7,219 nt of DNA, taken from an uncultured Alphaproteobacteria bacterium. Lineage in GTDB: Bacteria; Pseudomonadota; Alphaproteobacteria; RF32; CAG-239. The stretch spans positions 1 through 7,219 of the forward strand of contig UQFU01000081.1 in the NCBI GenBank assembly GCA_900540425.1, read 5' to 3'. The notes beneath the pieces were generated by a model. That model did not search any database. It saw nothing but the letters and a program-made list of their open reading frames with translations, and was not told the origin of the DNA. Each line of letters starts with the position of its first letter. Within the stretch, counting starts at the first letter, position 1. Shown piece after piece: positions 1 through 7,219 of this stretch. Position numbers and translations under genes: made by a program.

Positions 1-86
1 CGGCGACTGAGTGTAGATAGACCTACACGATTGGAGCCGCCAACTCGAAAAATCTGTATTAGTTGCCTCACTAGCCGAACTTTTAC
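1..86. other. ftsH downstream flank, no identifiable gene
   Basis: This short stretch lies downstream of the ftsH stop codon and runs into the left edge. Its G+C is near 48%, clearly higher than the AT-rich spacers on either side of trxA. No T-rich terminator, tRNA or recognisable protein is visible. A plus-strand frame is open from the edge to a TAG at 88-90, which overlaps the ftsH stop, and two minus-strand frames are also open. Open frames of about 28 codons are common by chance and none resembles a protein I know. It could be the tail of a convergent gene, part of a structured RNA, or plain spacer. Confidence 0.3.
2..41. repeat. imperfect nested inverted repeat
   Basis: GTGTAG at 11-16 and CTACAC at 23-28 are perfect complements around a 6-base loop. 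An outer GGCG (2-5) can pair with CGCC (38-41), which encloses the inner hairpin across an asymmetric internal loop. No T-run follows on either strand, so it does not look like an intrinsic terminator. It may be a protein-binding site, the edge of a structured RNA, or chance. Confidence 0.3.
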
Positions 87-1952
87 CTAGAGCTCGGGAA
101 CCGACGAATGAGTCCTCTTCTCTTCCGCAACCGGAACGTCATCGCTGCGCTCCAGCTTTTCACCTTTAATCACTTGCTTGATTTCATCACCGGTCAGGGT
201 TTCATATTCAATCAGCGCTTCTGCCAAAAGCTCCCATTCTTTCCCCTTGTCGCGCAAAATCTGTTTGGCTTCCTCATAACCGGACAAGACCAGCGACTTA
301 ATTTCCGCATCCACCAAACGGGCAGTATCTTCGCTCATATTCTTATTTTGCGTAACCGACTTTCCGAGAAAAACCTCTCCGGAATTTTCAGCATACAAAA
401 CGGGGCCCAGACGATCGCTCATTCCCCACTCGGTCACCATTGAACGCGCCAGATTCGTCGCCGCGGCAATATCCGAAGAAGCGCCGCTGGTTACCGCATC
501 TGCTCCGAACTTGATTTCTTCGGCAACCCGGCCGCCCATCATAATCGCCAAACGCGATTTCATCTTGGTTTTGGAATACGAATACTGGTCTTTTTCCGGC
601 AGCTGTTGAACCATTCCCAAGGCGCGTCCCCGGGGAATAATCGTCGCTTTATGAATCGGATCGGTCTCTTTGACATACAATGAACAAATCGCATGCCCGG
701 CTTCATGATACGCCGTCAGCTGTTTCTCTTTCTCGTCCATCGCCATAGACTTGCGTTCGGAACCCATCATGACCTTGTCCTTGGCTTCGTCAAAATCCTT
801 GGAAGTAACTTTGTGCTTGTTCTTGCGCGCCGCCAGCAACGCCGCCTCATTCACCAGATTCGCCAGGTCAGCCCCCGAAAAGCCGGGCGTACCGCGGGCA
901 ATCACCGACAAATTAACGTCTTTGGCCAAAGGAACTTTCTTGACATGAACCTTCAAAATTTCCTCCCGGCCTTTTTTGTCCGGATTAGAAACCACAACCT
1001 GCCGATCAAAACGCCCCGGACGCAACAAAGCCGGATCCAAAACATCGGGACGGTTGGTTGCCGCAATCAGAATAACATTCTCATTGTCTTCAAAACCGTC
1101 CATTTCAACCAACAGCTGATTTAACGTCTGTTCGCGTTCGTCATTGCCGCCGCCCAGTCCGGCGCCGCGATGGCGTCCGACGGCGTCAATCTCGTCAATA
1201 AACAGCAAACAGGGAGAATTTTTCTTGGCCTGGGCAAACATGTCGCGAACCCGCGACGCGCCGACCCCGACAAACATCTCCACAAAATCAGAACCCGAAA
1301 TTGAGAAAAACGGCACATTAGCCTCACCGGCCACCGCCTTGGCAATCAGGGTCTTGCCGGTACCCGGAGAGCCGACCAGCAAAACGCCTTTGGGGATTTT
1401 TCCGCCCAAACGCTGAAACTTGGCCGGTTCTTTCAAAAATTCAATAACTTCCTCAAGTTCCTGCTTGGCTTCATCGGCTCCGGCAACATCGTCAAACGTA
1501 ACCTTTTTGGTATTCTCAATCAGCCGGGCGCGCGATTTTCCGAAACTCATTGCCTTGTTGTTGCCGGAACTCGCCTGACGCATAAAGAAAATCCAAACCC
1601 CGATTAACAAAATCATCGGAAACCAAGAAATCAGAACACCCCAAAACGTGTTGGCGGAAGTGTCTTCTGGCCGGGCCTCAACCTTGGCGCCGCTTTTGCG
1701 CAACGTTTCAATCATACTCGGATCATAGGGGGCATAAGTACTGAATTTTGTGCCGTCGGCAGCCGTTCCGAGAATAGTCGACCCCTCAATCACGACTTCG
1801 CTGATTTGCTTGTTTTCAGCCTCATTCATAAAGTCAGAAAACGGAATAGACTGATAACCGCGGTTTTGCGGATTGTTGGTAAACATATTCATGACGGCGG
1901 AAAGAACAATAATCGCCACCAGCCAGATGATGATACTTTTTCCTGATTTCAT
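87..1952 (-). CDS. ftsH: ATP-dependent zinc metalloprotease FtsH
   Basis: FtsH is a hexameric inner-membrane AAA+ protease that extracts and degrades misfolded membrane proteins and short-lived cytoplasmic regulators. The 621 residues are close to the usual bacterial length. They contain a first membrane segment at about 7-24, a periplasmic part, a second membrane segment at about 103-123, then the AAA+ domain. The Walker A motif is GSPGTGKT (194-201), Walker B carries D253 and E254, and the second region of homology has RPGRFDR with R314 and R317 as likely arginine fingers. The protease domain has the zinc motif HEAGH (416-420), with D494 in SSDI as the expected third ligand. The tail is polar and probably flexible. 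The ATG is preceded by AAGGAA (1963-1958) at good spacing and gives the expected N-terminal membrane anchor, so the start is secure. Walker A usually reads GPPGTGKT; the Ser at its second position is a mild variant. The gene sits behind the trxA terminator and seems to be transcribed alone. Confidence 0.98.
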   Translation of the reverse strand: MKSGKSIIIWLVAIIVLSAVMNMFTNNPQNRGYQSIPFSDFMNEAENKQISEVVIEGSTILGTAADGTKFSTYAPYDPSMIETLRKSGAKVEARPEDTSANTFWGVLISWFPMILLIGVWIFFMRQASSGNNKAMSFGKSRARLIENTKKVTFDDVAGADEAKQELEEVIEFLKEPAKFQRLGGKIPKGVLLVGSPGTGKTLIAKAVAGEANVPFFSISGSDFVEMFVGVGASRVRDMFAQAKKNSPCLLFIDEIDAVGRHRGAGLGGGNDEREQTLNQLLVEMDGFEDNENVILIAATNRPDVLDPALLRPGRFDRQVVVSNPDKKGREEILKVHVKKVPLAKDVNLSVIARGTPGFSGADLANLVNEAALLAARKNKHKVTSKDFDEAKDKVMMGSERKSMAMDEKEKQLTAYHEAGHAICSLYVKETDPIHKATIIPRGRALGMVQQLPEKDQYSYSKTKMKSRLAIMMGGRVAEEIKFGADAVTSGASSDIAAATNLARSMVTEWGMSDRLGPVLYAENSGEVFLGKSVTQNKNMSEDTARLVDAEIKSLVLSGYEEAKQILRDKGKEWELLAEALIEYETLTGDEIKQVIKGEKLERSDDVPVAEEKRTHSSVPEL

Positions 1953-1957
1953 CGTAA

Positions 1958-2012
1958 TTCCTTAAAAATTTTTCCTGTATATAGATATAGAGTCAAATCC
2001 CGCAAAACTCAA
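1958..2012 (-). promoter_or_regulatory. putative ftsH promoter and ribosome binding site
   Basis: On the minus strand TTGAGT (2012-2007) and TATATC (1989-1984) are separated by exactly 17 bases, each matching four or five bases of the sigma-70 consensus. AAGGAA (1963-1958) is the ribosome binding site of ftsH. The -10 lies in a tandem CTATAT CTATAT. ATTG about 18 bases before TCTATAT also loosely resembles alphaproteobacterial heat-shock (RpoH) promoters, which would fit ftsH, often a heat-shock gene. The choice of sigma factor is inference. Confidence 0.45.
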
Positions 2013-2033
2013 TAGCGATTTTCAAATTAGGCA

Positions 2034-2063
2034 AATAAAAAACCTCCGCAATCACGGAGGTTT
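2034..2063 (-). terminator. intrinsic terminator after trxA
   Basis: On the minus strand a perfect 9-bp stem, AAACCTCCG (2063-2055) with CGGAGGTTT (2048-2040), encloses a 6-base loop. The T-run begins at the end of the stem and continues past it to about 2035. This is the classic rho-independent form, 20 bases beyond the trxA stop codon. It should end the addB-addA-trxA transcript and insulate ftsH. On the plus strand only a short T-run follows, so activity there would be weak. Confidence 0.9.
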
Positions 2064-2083
2064 CATTACTTCTTTGGCAAAAA

Positions 2084-2398
2084 TCAGCAAAATTTCTCAA
2101 TCCAGGATTCCAATACCGATTTTGAATTCAGCCCGGTCTTGGTATCAACCTGCTTGCCGTCTTTGAACAAGAACATGGTCGGAATGCTGCGAATACCGAA
2201 CTGAGCGGCGGTATTGGGAGCTTCGTCAACATTCATCTTGCAGATTTTGACCCGGTCGCCCATAGATTTGGAAACATCTTCCAAAATCGGCCCCAACTGA
2301 CGGCACGGCCCACACCATTCAGCCCAAAAATCCACCAACACCAAACCCTTGGAATTCAAAACTTCAGATTCAAACTGGCTGTCATTAATCGATTGCAT
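2084..2398 (-). CDS. trxA: thioredoxin
   Basis: This is a cytoplasmic thiol-disulfide oxidoreductase that reduces protein disulfides (for example in ribonucleotide reductase and peroxiredoxins) and is recharged by thioredoxin reductase. The 104 residues form one thioredoxin fold of normal length with no signal peptide. The active site is WCGPC (28-32), with the buried acid at D23, the conserved lysine at K54 and the cis-proline at P73 in SIPT. The start ATG has AAAGGAA (2411-2405) six bases upstream. Beyond the catalytic pair there are two further cysteines: C53, next to K54, and C104, the last residue. E. coli thioredoxin has neither. The gene follows addA by 91 bases and is closed by a strong terminator, so it is probably the last gene of the addBA unit, perhaps with an extra promoter of its own. 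Confidence 0.97.
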   Translation of the reverse strand: MQSINDSQFESEVLNSKGLVLVDFWAEWCGPCRQLGPILEDVSKSMGDRVKICKMNVDEAPNTAAQFGIRSIPTMFLFKDGKQVDTKTGLNSKSVLESWIEKFC

Positions 2399-2436
2399 AT
2401 TCTGTTCCTTTCTTATCTAAGATTCATGTTTCTTTT

Positions 2437-2465
2437 AATATAGTGTATAATTTTTTCAGATTAAA
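2437..2465 (-). promoter_or_regulatory. possible internal trxA promoter
   Basis: In the AT-rich addA-trxA spacer the minus strand has TATATT (2442-2437), which matches five of six -10 bases. It lies 17 bases after TTTAAT (2465-2460), a poor -35. Such a site would let thioredoxin be made independently of addBA. The spacer is so AT-rich that chance -10 matches are expected, so this is only a candidate. Confidence 0.25.
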
Positions 2466-2473
2466 GAGGAATT

Positions 2474-2533
2474 ATGCAGAAAATAAATTTTATTCCACCT
2501 GCATCAAATTCGCCGTATCCGTCCATAAAATAA
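2474..2533 (+). CDS. candidate 19-residue antisense small ORF (doubtful)
   Basis: A plus-strand ATG at 2474 opens a 19-codon frame ending in TAA at 2531-2533, overlapping the 3' end of addA in antisense. It has a purine-rich AAAGAGGA just upstream (gap of about 3 bases, rather short) and a perfect TATAAT at 2446-2451 about 22 bases before the ATG, but no good -35. The predicted peptide (MQKINFIPPASNSPYPSIK) resembles nothing I know and lacks a clear membrane segment. Most of it is simply the complement of the addA tail, so chance is the leading explanation. Confidence 0.1.
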   Translation: MQKINFIPPASNSPYPSIK

Positions 2534-5500
2534 AAGTGGAAACCTTTTTGCCCGGATAAACCCGGGACAACAAATCGCGATAAGCCGCCAGCTGCCGCAG
2601 ATAGGCCGCGGGAACGTCTTTCAAAGCCGCTGCCGCCGGACGATTGGTCTTATAGTCGACCACCATCACCTCATCGCCGACAACCGCCAGCCGGTCAACC
2701 TGCCCGGAAACAATCCGCCCGCCGGATAATCCCATAATCGGCACTTCGGCCTTTGAATGTTCCGAAAACAACGGCGCAAAGACGGGATTTTCAATCAGCG
2801 CCAAAACCTCGCGGCAGATTCGCTGTTTCTCTTCGGCAAAAAGTTCCGGAGCGTTTTTCTCCAGAAATTCGGCAACGATCTCCGATTTGTTTCTGTCCTG
2901 CACTTCCGGAAGAAACTGCAACAGCTTGTGAATAATCAGCCCCCGGCGGTAACGGCTGCCGCCGTCGCTGCCCAAAGGCGAAACCAGCGCCGGTTCTTCG
3001 TCATCCATTTTCGACGGCGCCAGCGGCCGGGCCAAAGCACTTTCCTGTGGCGCTTCTCTGTAAATCCAGTCAAAATCCGGCCGGCTGACATCCGCTGCAG
3101 TTACAGTCTTTTTGGCTTTCGGAACAATCAGCTGCGGTGACGAATATTCAATCTTCCCTCCTTCGGCTTCCCATCCGATCTGCTTTAATGCCCCGGCACA
3201 AATACCATACCACGATTCATCGGACGGACGGCTGCGCTGACTTTTATAATAGCCGCAGATACAAAGCCGGTCTTCGGCACGAGTCAGGGCAACATACAGC
3301 AAACGCCGATATTCTTCAAGCGCCGCCGCCTTTTCGTTTTCTTTAATTTTTTTGCAGTTATCTTCATAATCTTTGGATGAAAGCGGATAATAAAAAATAT
3401 CATCCCACAACATTGCCGATTCGTTTTTTACTGCCGGCACCCGGACCGTATCCGGCAGAATCACCACCGGCGCCTGCAGCCCCTTGGAACCGTGAACCGT
3501 CATCACCCGTACGGCATCGGCATCGCTCTGCTCCAGTTCCCGTTTGATTTCCACATCGTCTTTGGACATCCAGTCGATAAACCCCTGCAAATCGGGAATA
3601 TGCTCCTGCTCAAACGACAGCGTCAGATTCACAAACTCGTCCAGACCGTCCTCCGCTTCCGCCCCCAAACGGGCCACAAACTTCTGCCGTCCCTTAAGCT
3701 TGCCCAAAACATGGGAATAAAGTTCAAAAGGACGAACTTTCTCCGCCAAATTGCACAATTCCTGCAAAAGGGCATAAACATCGGCGTATTTCCGATTCGA
3801 CGCCAACCGGCTCCAAACCGTCGTTCCCGGATTGCGTCCGTAACACAGGGCAAACAAATCGTCGTCATCAAGCCCGAACAGCGGCGACTTCAAAACCTCG
3901 GCCAAAGACAAATCATCTCCGGGCAGCAGCAAAAACCGCCCCAAAGAAATCAAATCCTGCACCGCAATCTGTTCGGAAAGTTTGATTTTATCAACCCCGG
4001 CAATCGTCACGCCGGCATTTTTGCAGGCCCGCACCAGTTCTTCGACAAAGCTGTTGCGCCGCTGTACCAGAATCATAAAATCGCGATACCGCAACGGCCG
4101 TCCCTGTGATGCCAAACTCTCGCCGCTTTCGACCATTTCGCGGATTCGCTGGGCAATTTCGCGTGCCAGACGCGAACTGGTCGATTCGGCGCTGACTCGC
4201 TCCACCGGCGGCAGCCAAATATCCGGATTCTCCCCTTCTTCCGGTTCAGTCAGCGGCCAAAATTCAATTTTTCCGGCATCCCCGATCCGGAACGGAATAT
4301 GGGTAATGTCCTCATTTTCTCCGGCAACGCCGGGCTTGACCGCAGGCTCCGAAAAAACGGTGTTGACCATGTCCAAAACCGCTGAGGCCGACCGAAAGGA
4401 AACTTCCAGGTTAACTTCGTCAAAAGCGCCGCATTCTTCCAGCATTGCCGCAAAATAACCGCGCATCCGTTCAAACTCTTTCGGTTCCGCCCCCTGAAAA
4501 CTATAAATCGATTGCTTCTTGTCGCCCACCGCAAAAACCGTTCGTCTTCGTCCCCCGGCTCCGGCATCATCAAAGAACCCGGCAGTCAACGCCTTGACAA
4601 TCGCCCATTGGTCCGGCGATGTGTCCTGCGCCTCGTCAATCAGAATATTGTCAATGCCGCCGTCAAGCTTAAACATTACCCATTGCGGCACCTGCGGGCT
4701 GTCAAGCAGCCGTCGGGTCAGGACAATCAAATCTTCATAATCAAGCTTGGCATGCTGCGCCTTAAACCGGTTGTAACCCGAAATCAAATCTTCGGCCAAA
4801 AACAATACCGCCTTGGTCGCCGCCAGCAGCCGAACTGCCGCCAGCTGTTTTGAAAGCTGTTGCAGACGCTCTCCTTCCACCAGGCAAACCTCCGGCAAAT
4901 CCGGATAAAAAGCCACGGCGTCTTTTGTTCCCGGACGTGCCGGCAATGCGCCGTCCTTATTCAGAAAACAGGATTGATAATCATCAAACCCGCCGGCAAT
5001 ATCCCGCGTCTCTAAAATCCGAAAAAGCTTTTCCGCTTTGGTATTGTCCGATTTTCCGCCTTGCCGCCAGGCTTCCGCCAGCTTTTGCAAAGTTGCCCAA
5101 TCCGCGGCGGCGGCAAATTCCGCCAGCAAACCGCCTTCCGTGCTTTCGGGAACAATCCCCGACCGCCGCGCCAATTCCGCAACCACCGCTTCCGGCGTCT
5201 GATAACGAGAAAACATGCGCGCAATCTTATTGCGGGATTCGGCAATGGCCGTCAAAATCTTCGGAAAAGAAAACTCGCTCACTTTCCCGGTCAGAAAAGA
5301 CATCGCTTCCGCTGCCCGGCTGTGCGGATTATGTTCAATCTCCGCCAGCAGCTGCCTGCGGATTTCCCCCAGGGCTTCCGCCGCCGCCCGATCGTCCATA
5401 ACCTCAAAATACGGAGAAATGTGCGCCTCAAGAGGAAACCGTTTTAAAATCTCTTGGCAAAAACTGTGAATCGTCTGAATTTTCATTCCGCCCGGCGTAT

Positions 5501-5882
5501 CCAGCAACACCGCAAACAACCGCCGCGCCGTTGCTTCCAGTTCCGCCAAGTCTTCCTGATTCGCCGGCAGGCCTCCAAACAGGTTTTCCAGTTCTTCGTC
5601 AAGCTTTTGGGTATCTGTTACGGCCCAGGCGCTCAGCCGCGCCGAAATACGCTGGCTCATTTCCACCGCCGCCGCTTTGGTATAAGTCAGACACAAAATC
5701 CGCCCCGGCGGACAGCCGTTTAACAAAATCCGCAAAACCCGGTCAGACAATACCTTGGTCTTTCCGGTTCCGGCCGACGCCTGTACCCAAACCGACTTTT
5801 CCGGATTCGACGCTTTTCGCTGCTGTGCGGTTGCCAGCTTGCCGCGGCTTTCCCTGCTTTGCCTGATTTCCGTCTGAGCCAT
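2490..5882 (-). CDS. addA: AddA, helicase-nuclease subunit of AddAB
   Basis: AddA pairs with AddB to process DNA double-strand ends: it unwinds DNA with ATP and cuts one strand, leaving a 3' single strand for RecA. The protein has 1130 residues, typical of alphaproteobacterial AddA. UvrD-type helicase motifs appear in order: Walker A ASAGTGKT (35-42), TIHSFC (Ib region), motif II DEAQD (416-420), motif III GDKKQS with D454, motif IV with R497, motif V VHGSKG with H797, and motif VI ALTRAED with R868. The C-terminal RecB-family nuclease domain is intact, with H985 in IIHKLL, D1063 in GQVDR, and D1076 and K1078 in VVDYKT. All key catalytic residues are present, so both activities are predicted. 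Start: ATG at 5882 has AAGGG about 8 bases upstream. A GTG at 5891, overlapping the addB stop by 4 bases, would add three residues (VRQ), with the ATG methionine becoming residue 4, but lacks a well-spaced ribosome binding site. Confidence 0.97.
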   Translation of the reverse strand: MAQTEIRQSRESRGKLATAQQRKASNPEKSVWVQASAGTGKTKVLSDRVLRILLNGCPPGRILCLTYTKAAAVEMSQRISARLSAWAVTDTQKLDEELENLFGGLPANQEDLAELEATARRLFAVLLDTPGGMKIQTIHSFCQEILKRFPLEAHISPYFEVMDDRAAAEALGEIRRQLLAEIEHNPHSRAAEAMSFLTGKVSEFSFPKILTAIAESRNKIARMFSRYQTPEAVVAELARRSGIVPESTEGGLLAEFAAAADWATLQKLAEAWRQGGKSDNTKAEKLFRILETRDIAGGFDDYQSCFLNKDGALPARPGTKDAVAFYPDLPEVCLVEGERLQQLSKQLAAVRLLAATKAVLFLAEDLISGYNRFKAQHAKLDYEDLIVLTRRLLDSPQVPQWVMFKLDGGIDNILIDEAQDTSPDQWAIVKALTAGFFDDAGAGGRRRTVFAVGDKKQSIYSFQGAEPKEFERMRGYFAAMLEECGAFDEVNLEVSFRSASAVLDMVNTVFSEPAVKPGVAGENEDITHIPFRIGDAGKIEFWPLTEPEEGENPDIWLPPVERVSAESTSSRLAREIAQRIREMVESGESLASQGRPLRYRDFMILVQRRNSFVEELVRACKNAGVTIAGVDKIKLSEQIAVQDLISLGRFLLLPGDDLSLAEVLKSPLFGLDDDDLFALCYGRNPGTTVWSRLASNRKYADVYALLQELCNLAEKVRPFELYSHVLGKLKGRQKFVARLGAEAEDGLDEFVNLTLSFEQEHIPDLQGFIDWMSKDDVEIKRELEQSDADAVRVMTVHGSKGLQAPVVILPDTVRVPAVKNESAMLWDDIFYYPLSSKDYEDNCKKIKENEKAAALEEYRRLLYVALTRAEDRLCICGYYKSQRSRPSDESWYGICAGALKQIGWEAEGGKIEYSSPQLIVPKAKKTVTAADVSRPDFDWIYREAPQESALARPLAPSKMDDEEPALVSPLGSDGGSRYRRGLIIHKLLQFLPEVQDRNKSEIVAEFLEKNAPELFAEEKQRICREVLALIENPVFAPLFSEHSKAEVPIMGLSGGRIVSGQVDRLAVVGDEVMVVDYKTNRPAAAALKDVPAAYLRQLAAYRDLLSRVYPGKKVSTFILWTDTANLMQVE

Positions 5883-5900
5883 CTGCCTCACCCTTCGTTC
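5880..5900 (-). promoter_or_regulatory. addB-addA junction with coupled start
   Basis: The end of addB reads GAACGAAGGGTGAGGCAGATG on the minus strand, except that this run spans both genes: the addB stop TGA is at 5890-5888, a possible GTG start at 5891 overlaps it, and the ATG at 5882 follows five bases later. AAGGG and GAGG before the ATG can act as its ribosome binding site inside the addB reading frame. Ribosomes finishing addB are therefore well placed to restart on addA, consistent with equal amounts of the two subunits. Confidence 0.6.
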
Positions 5901-7219
5901 TCATCACCGACAACCGACCATTCCCGTACCCGCGCCAAATGTTCATAATCCGAATATTCCGGAATCCGTTTCGGATTCGGCTGGCAGACATACGCCGTGG
6001 TTTCAAATTCAAACAGGCTGACCAGCTTTTGCAAACGCTCGTAAGTATCGTCCAACAGCTTGTCCGTCTCTCCGGAAATTTCCGTTTCCTGCCGCGCCAG
6101 CTGCCAATAAATCAGCTTGTCCACTTCTCTTGCCGGCAAATTCCCAAAACCGCCCGCCCGGGCAATCAGCCCTTCTATCGGCAGCTGCGGGGCATATCCG
6201 CCGCGGACTTCCTTCTCGCTGCGCGCTCTTCCGGTTTTATAATCTATGATATTATACCGTCCCTCGGTCGTTTCGTCGACCCGGTCGGCAATCGCCGTTA
6301 CGCGGAATCCACGCGCCGTTTTTATCTCGGCGCTGCCTCGCACTTCGTTATAAACCCGGCGGATCCCCGGACGATAGGCTTTCTCCCGCTCCAAAATCCA
6401 ATCTACGCTTTTCAGAAAATTCGGCCACCAAAAAGCTCTGGTTTCTGCTGCAATCTGATTTTGCTCAAAATACGCTTCTCCGAGTTTCAGCAGTTCGGCT
6501 TTGGCATTTTCCGGCAGCTGTTGCGGATATTTATTGTTAAACTGTTGCAACACCGCATGGATAATCGTTCCGTAATCAGCCGGCGTCAGCTCGCGGTCAA
6601 GTTCTTCAAGCGGTTTCAGCTTCAAAATATATTTGGCATAAACCGAATAAGGATCGCGCATCCACAATTCAATCGCGCTGGCCGAAAGTTCCTGCGGGCG
6701 GGCTTCAAGCGGCGGCCGCGGCTGCGGCGGCGACAGGCGCTCCGGCTGCTCCGGCCGGTCAAGATGCCGCGCCCACAGACGATAAACCGCATTTTCCAAA
6801 CTCTGCGGTTCCAAATTCAGCGCCTTCAACACGGTTTCCAGACGCAGCCACCAGCGCGACTTGACCATCGGCGTCCCCTGCACTCGTTCCGCCCGGGTCA
6901 GATAAACCTCGTCGCCGGCCAATAATTGGCTGAAATCAAAGGCGTTTACCCCTACTGCCCGTTCCGGCAGCGGAAAACCGAATTCTTTCTTCATCGGACG
7001 CGACATCCACGGATCCGCCCCCGGCGCTTGCGGCCAAATGCCTTCGTTTGCCTCGCCGATAATCGTAACGTCAAAGCGGTTAAGCCGGGCCTCAATCGGC
7101 CCGAGGATTTTCAACCGCGGATGCATTCCGAATTTCGGACGGACATTCACCGAAACCATCATCGCCTCTAACAATCCGGCATACTCTGCCGAATTAATCT
7201 CGCCCAACACTTCGGCCTG
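5888..7219 (-). CDS. addB: AddB, partial (C-terminal part), nuclease subunit of AddAB
   Basis: AddB is the partner of AddA in double-strand-end resection; its nuclease cuts the strand opposite to the one cut by AddA. The frame is open to the right edge, so the 443 residues seen are the C-terminal part of a protein that is usually about 1000 residues. The GTG at 7210 is internal, not a start, since the same frame continues upstream to the edge. Family landmarks, numbered within the fragment: HPRLKILGPIEARL from H33, IIGEANEGIWP near 53-63, then a proline-rich linker, then the nuclease domain with H221 in GTIIHAVL, D312 and D315 in ADRVDE, and D326 and K328 in DYKTG, followed by APQLPIEG. The nuclease site is intact. 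Only one cysteine is visible (in YVCQP), so the C-terminal iron-sulfur cysteine cluster known in Bacillus AddB is absent. The N-terminal part cannot be judged. Confidence 0.95.
   Translation of the reverse strand, partial: QAEVLGEINSAEYAGLLEAMMVSVNVRPKFGMHPRLKILGPIEARLNRFDVTIIGEANEGIWPQAPGADPWMSRPMKKEFGFPLPERAVGVNAFDFSQLLAGDEVYLTRAERVQGTPMVKSRWWLRLETVLKALNLEPQSLENAVYRLWARHLDRPEQPERLSPPQPRPPLEARPQELSASAIELWMRDPYSVYAKYILKLKPLEELDRELTPADYGTIIHAVLQQFNNKYPQQLPENAKAELLKLGEAYFEQNQIAAETRAFWWPNFLKSVDWILEREKAYRPGIRRVYNEVRGSAEIKTARGFRVTAIADRVDETTEGRYNIIDYKTGRARSEKEVRGGYAPQLPIEGLIARAGGFGNLPAREVDKLIYWQLARQETEISGETDKLLDDTYERLQKLVSLFEFETTAYVCQPNPKRIPEYSDYEHLARVREWSVVGDENEG

Noticed and set aside
1..86. A tRNA or tmRNA in the left flank
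   Set aside because: No acceptor-stem pairing, T-loop motif or CCA end is visible, and the short inverted repeat does not fit a cloverleaf.
108..443. A 111-codon plus-strand open frame opposite the ftsH 3' end
   Set aside because: It is antisense to conserved FtsH protease sequence, with no ribosome binding site or domain to support it.
2411..2422. TCTTA-TC-TAAGA palindrome just upstream of the trxA ribosome binding site
   Set aside because: A 5-bp AT-rich palindrome is expected by chance in such a spacer, and there is no second copy or known operator match.
2437..2457. TATA-GTG-TATA followed by a T-run on the plus strand, as a possible terminator
   Set aside because: The stem is only 4 A-T pairs and too weak for an intrinsic terminator.
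3492..4109. A 205-codon plus-strand open frame opposite addA
   Set aside because: It is antisense to conserved addA helicase sequence and has skewed composition with no motif. It is a shadow frame.
5939..6925. A 328-codon plus-strand open frame opposite addB
   Set aside because: It lies wholly antisense to a well-supported addB nuclease and linker region. Its translation is rich in Arg, Gln, Pro and Phe with no recognisable domain, as expected for the complement of a coding strand.
7208..7210. GTG as the start of a 440-residue protein
   Set aside because: The same frame continues upstream to the window edge (Q-A-E before it) and the protein begins in the middle of the AddB fold, so this is an internal codon.
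1..7219. CRISPR arrays, insertion sequences, phage genes or defence systems
   Set aside because: No regularly spaced repeats, transposase, integrase or toxin-antitoxin signatures are seen. AddAB can act against phage DNA ends, but here it is the ordinary repair enzyme.

Overview
The window is about half G+C and carries four protein genes, all on the minus strand. Read in the direction of transcription they are addB (3' part only, cut by the right edge), addA, trxA and ftsH. The AddA and AddB proteins resemble the alphaproteobacterial versions of this helicase-nuclease, and the order addB-addA-trxA is one I associate with alphaproteobacteria. The host is therefore most likely an alphaproteobacterium; the moderate G+C and AT-rich spacers would suit a gut or host-associated lineage, but that is inference.

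Layout. Positions 7219-5888 encode the C-terminal 443 residues of AddB, ending in its RecB-family nuclease domain. addA follows at 5882 (or 5891, overlapping the addB stop) and runs to 2490, encoding a complete UvrD/RecB-type helicase fused to a second nuclease domain. An AT-rich spacer of 91 bases leads to trxA (2398-2084), a standard small thioredoxin. A 9-bp GC-rich hairpin followed by a T-run (2063-2034) ends that transcription unit. A plausible promoter and ribosome binding site (2012-1958) then start ftsH (1952-87), the membrane AAA+ zinc protease. Positions 1-86, downstream of ftsH, contain no gene I can identify; they hold an imperfect two-stem inverted repeat and are less AT-rich than the other spacers.

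How the genes work together. AddA and AddB form one heterodimer that unwinds and resects DNA double-strand ends for RecA-dependent repair, and their abutting genes suggest coupled translation. Thioredoxin is a cytoplasmic disulfide reductase that is probably co-transcribed with addBA and may also have its own promoter. FtsH is a separate quality-control unit in the inner membrane.

This is mostly ordinary housekeeping DNA. I see no convincing undescribed system. The points worth a second look are minor: the odd 86-base flank, two extra cysteines in thioredoxin, the placement of ftsH beside addBA-trxA, and a weak candidate antisense small ORF in the addA-trxA spacer.
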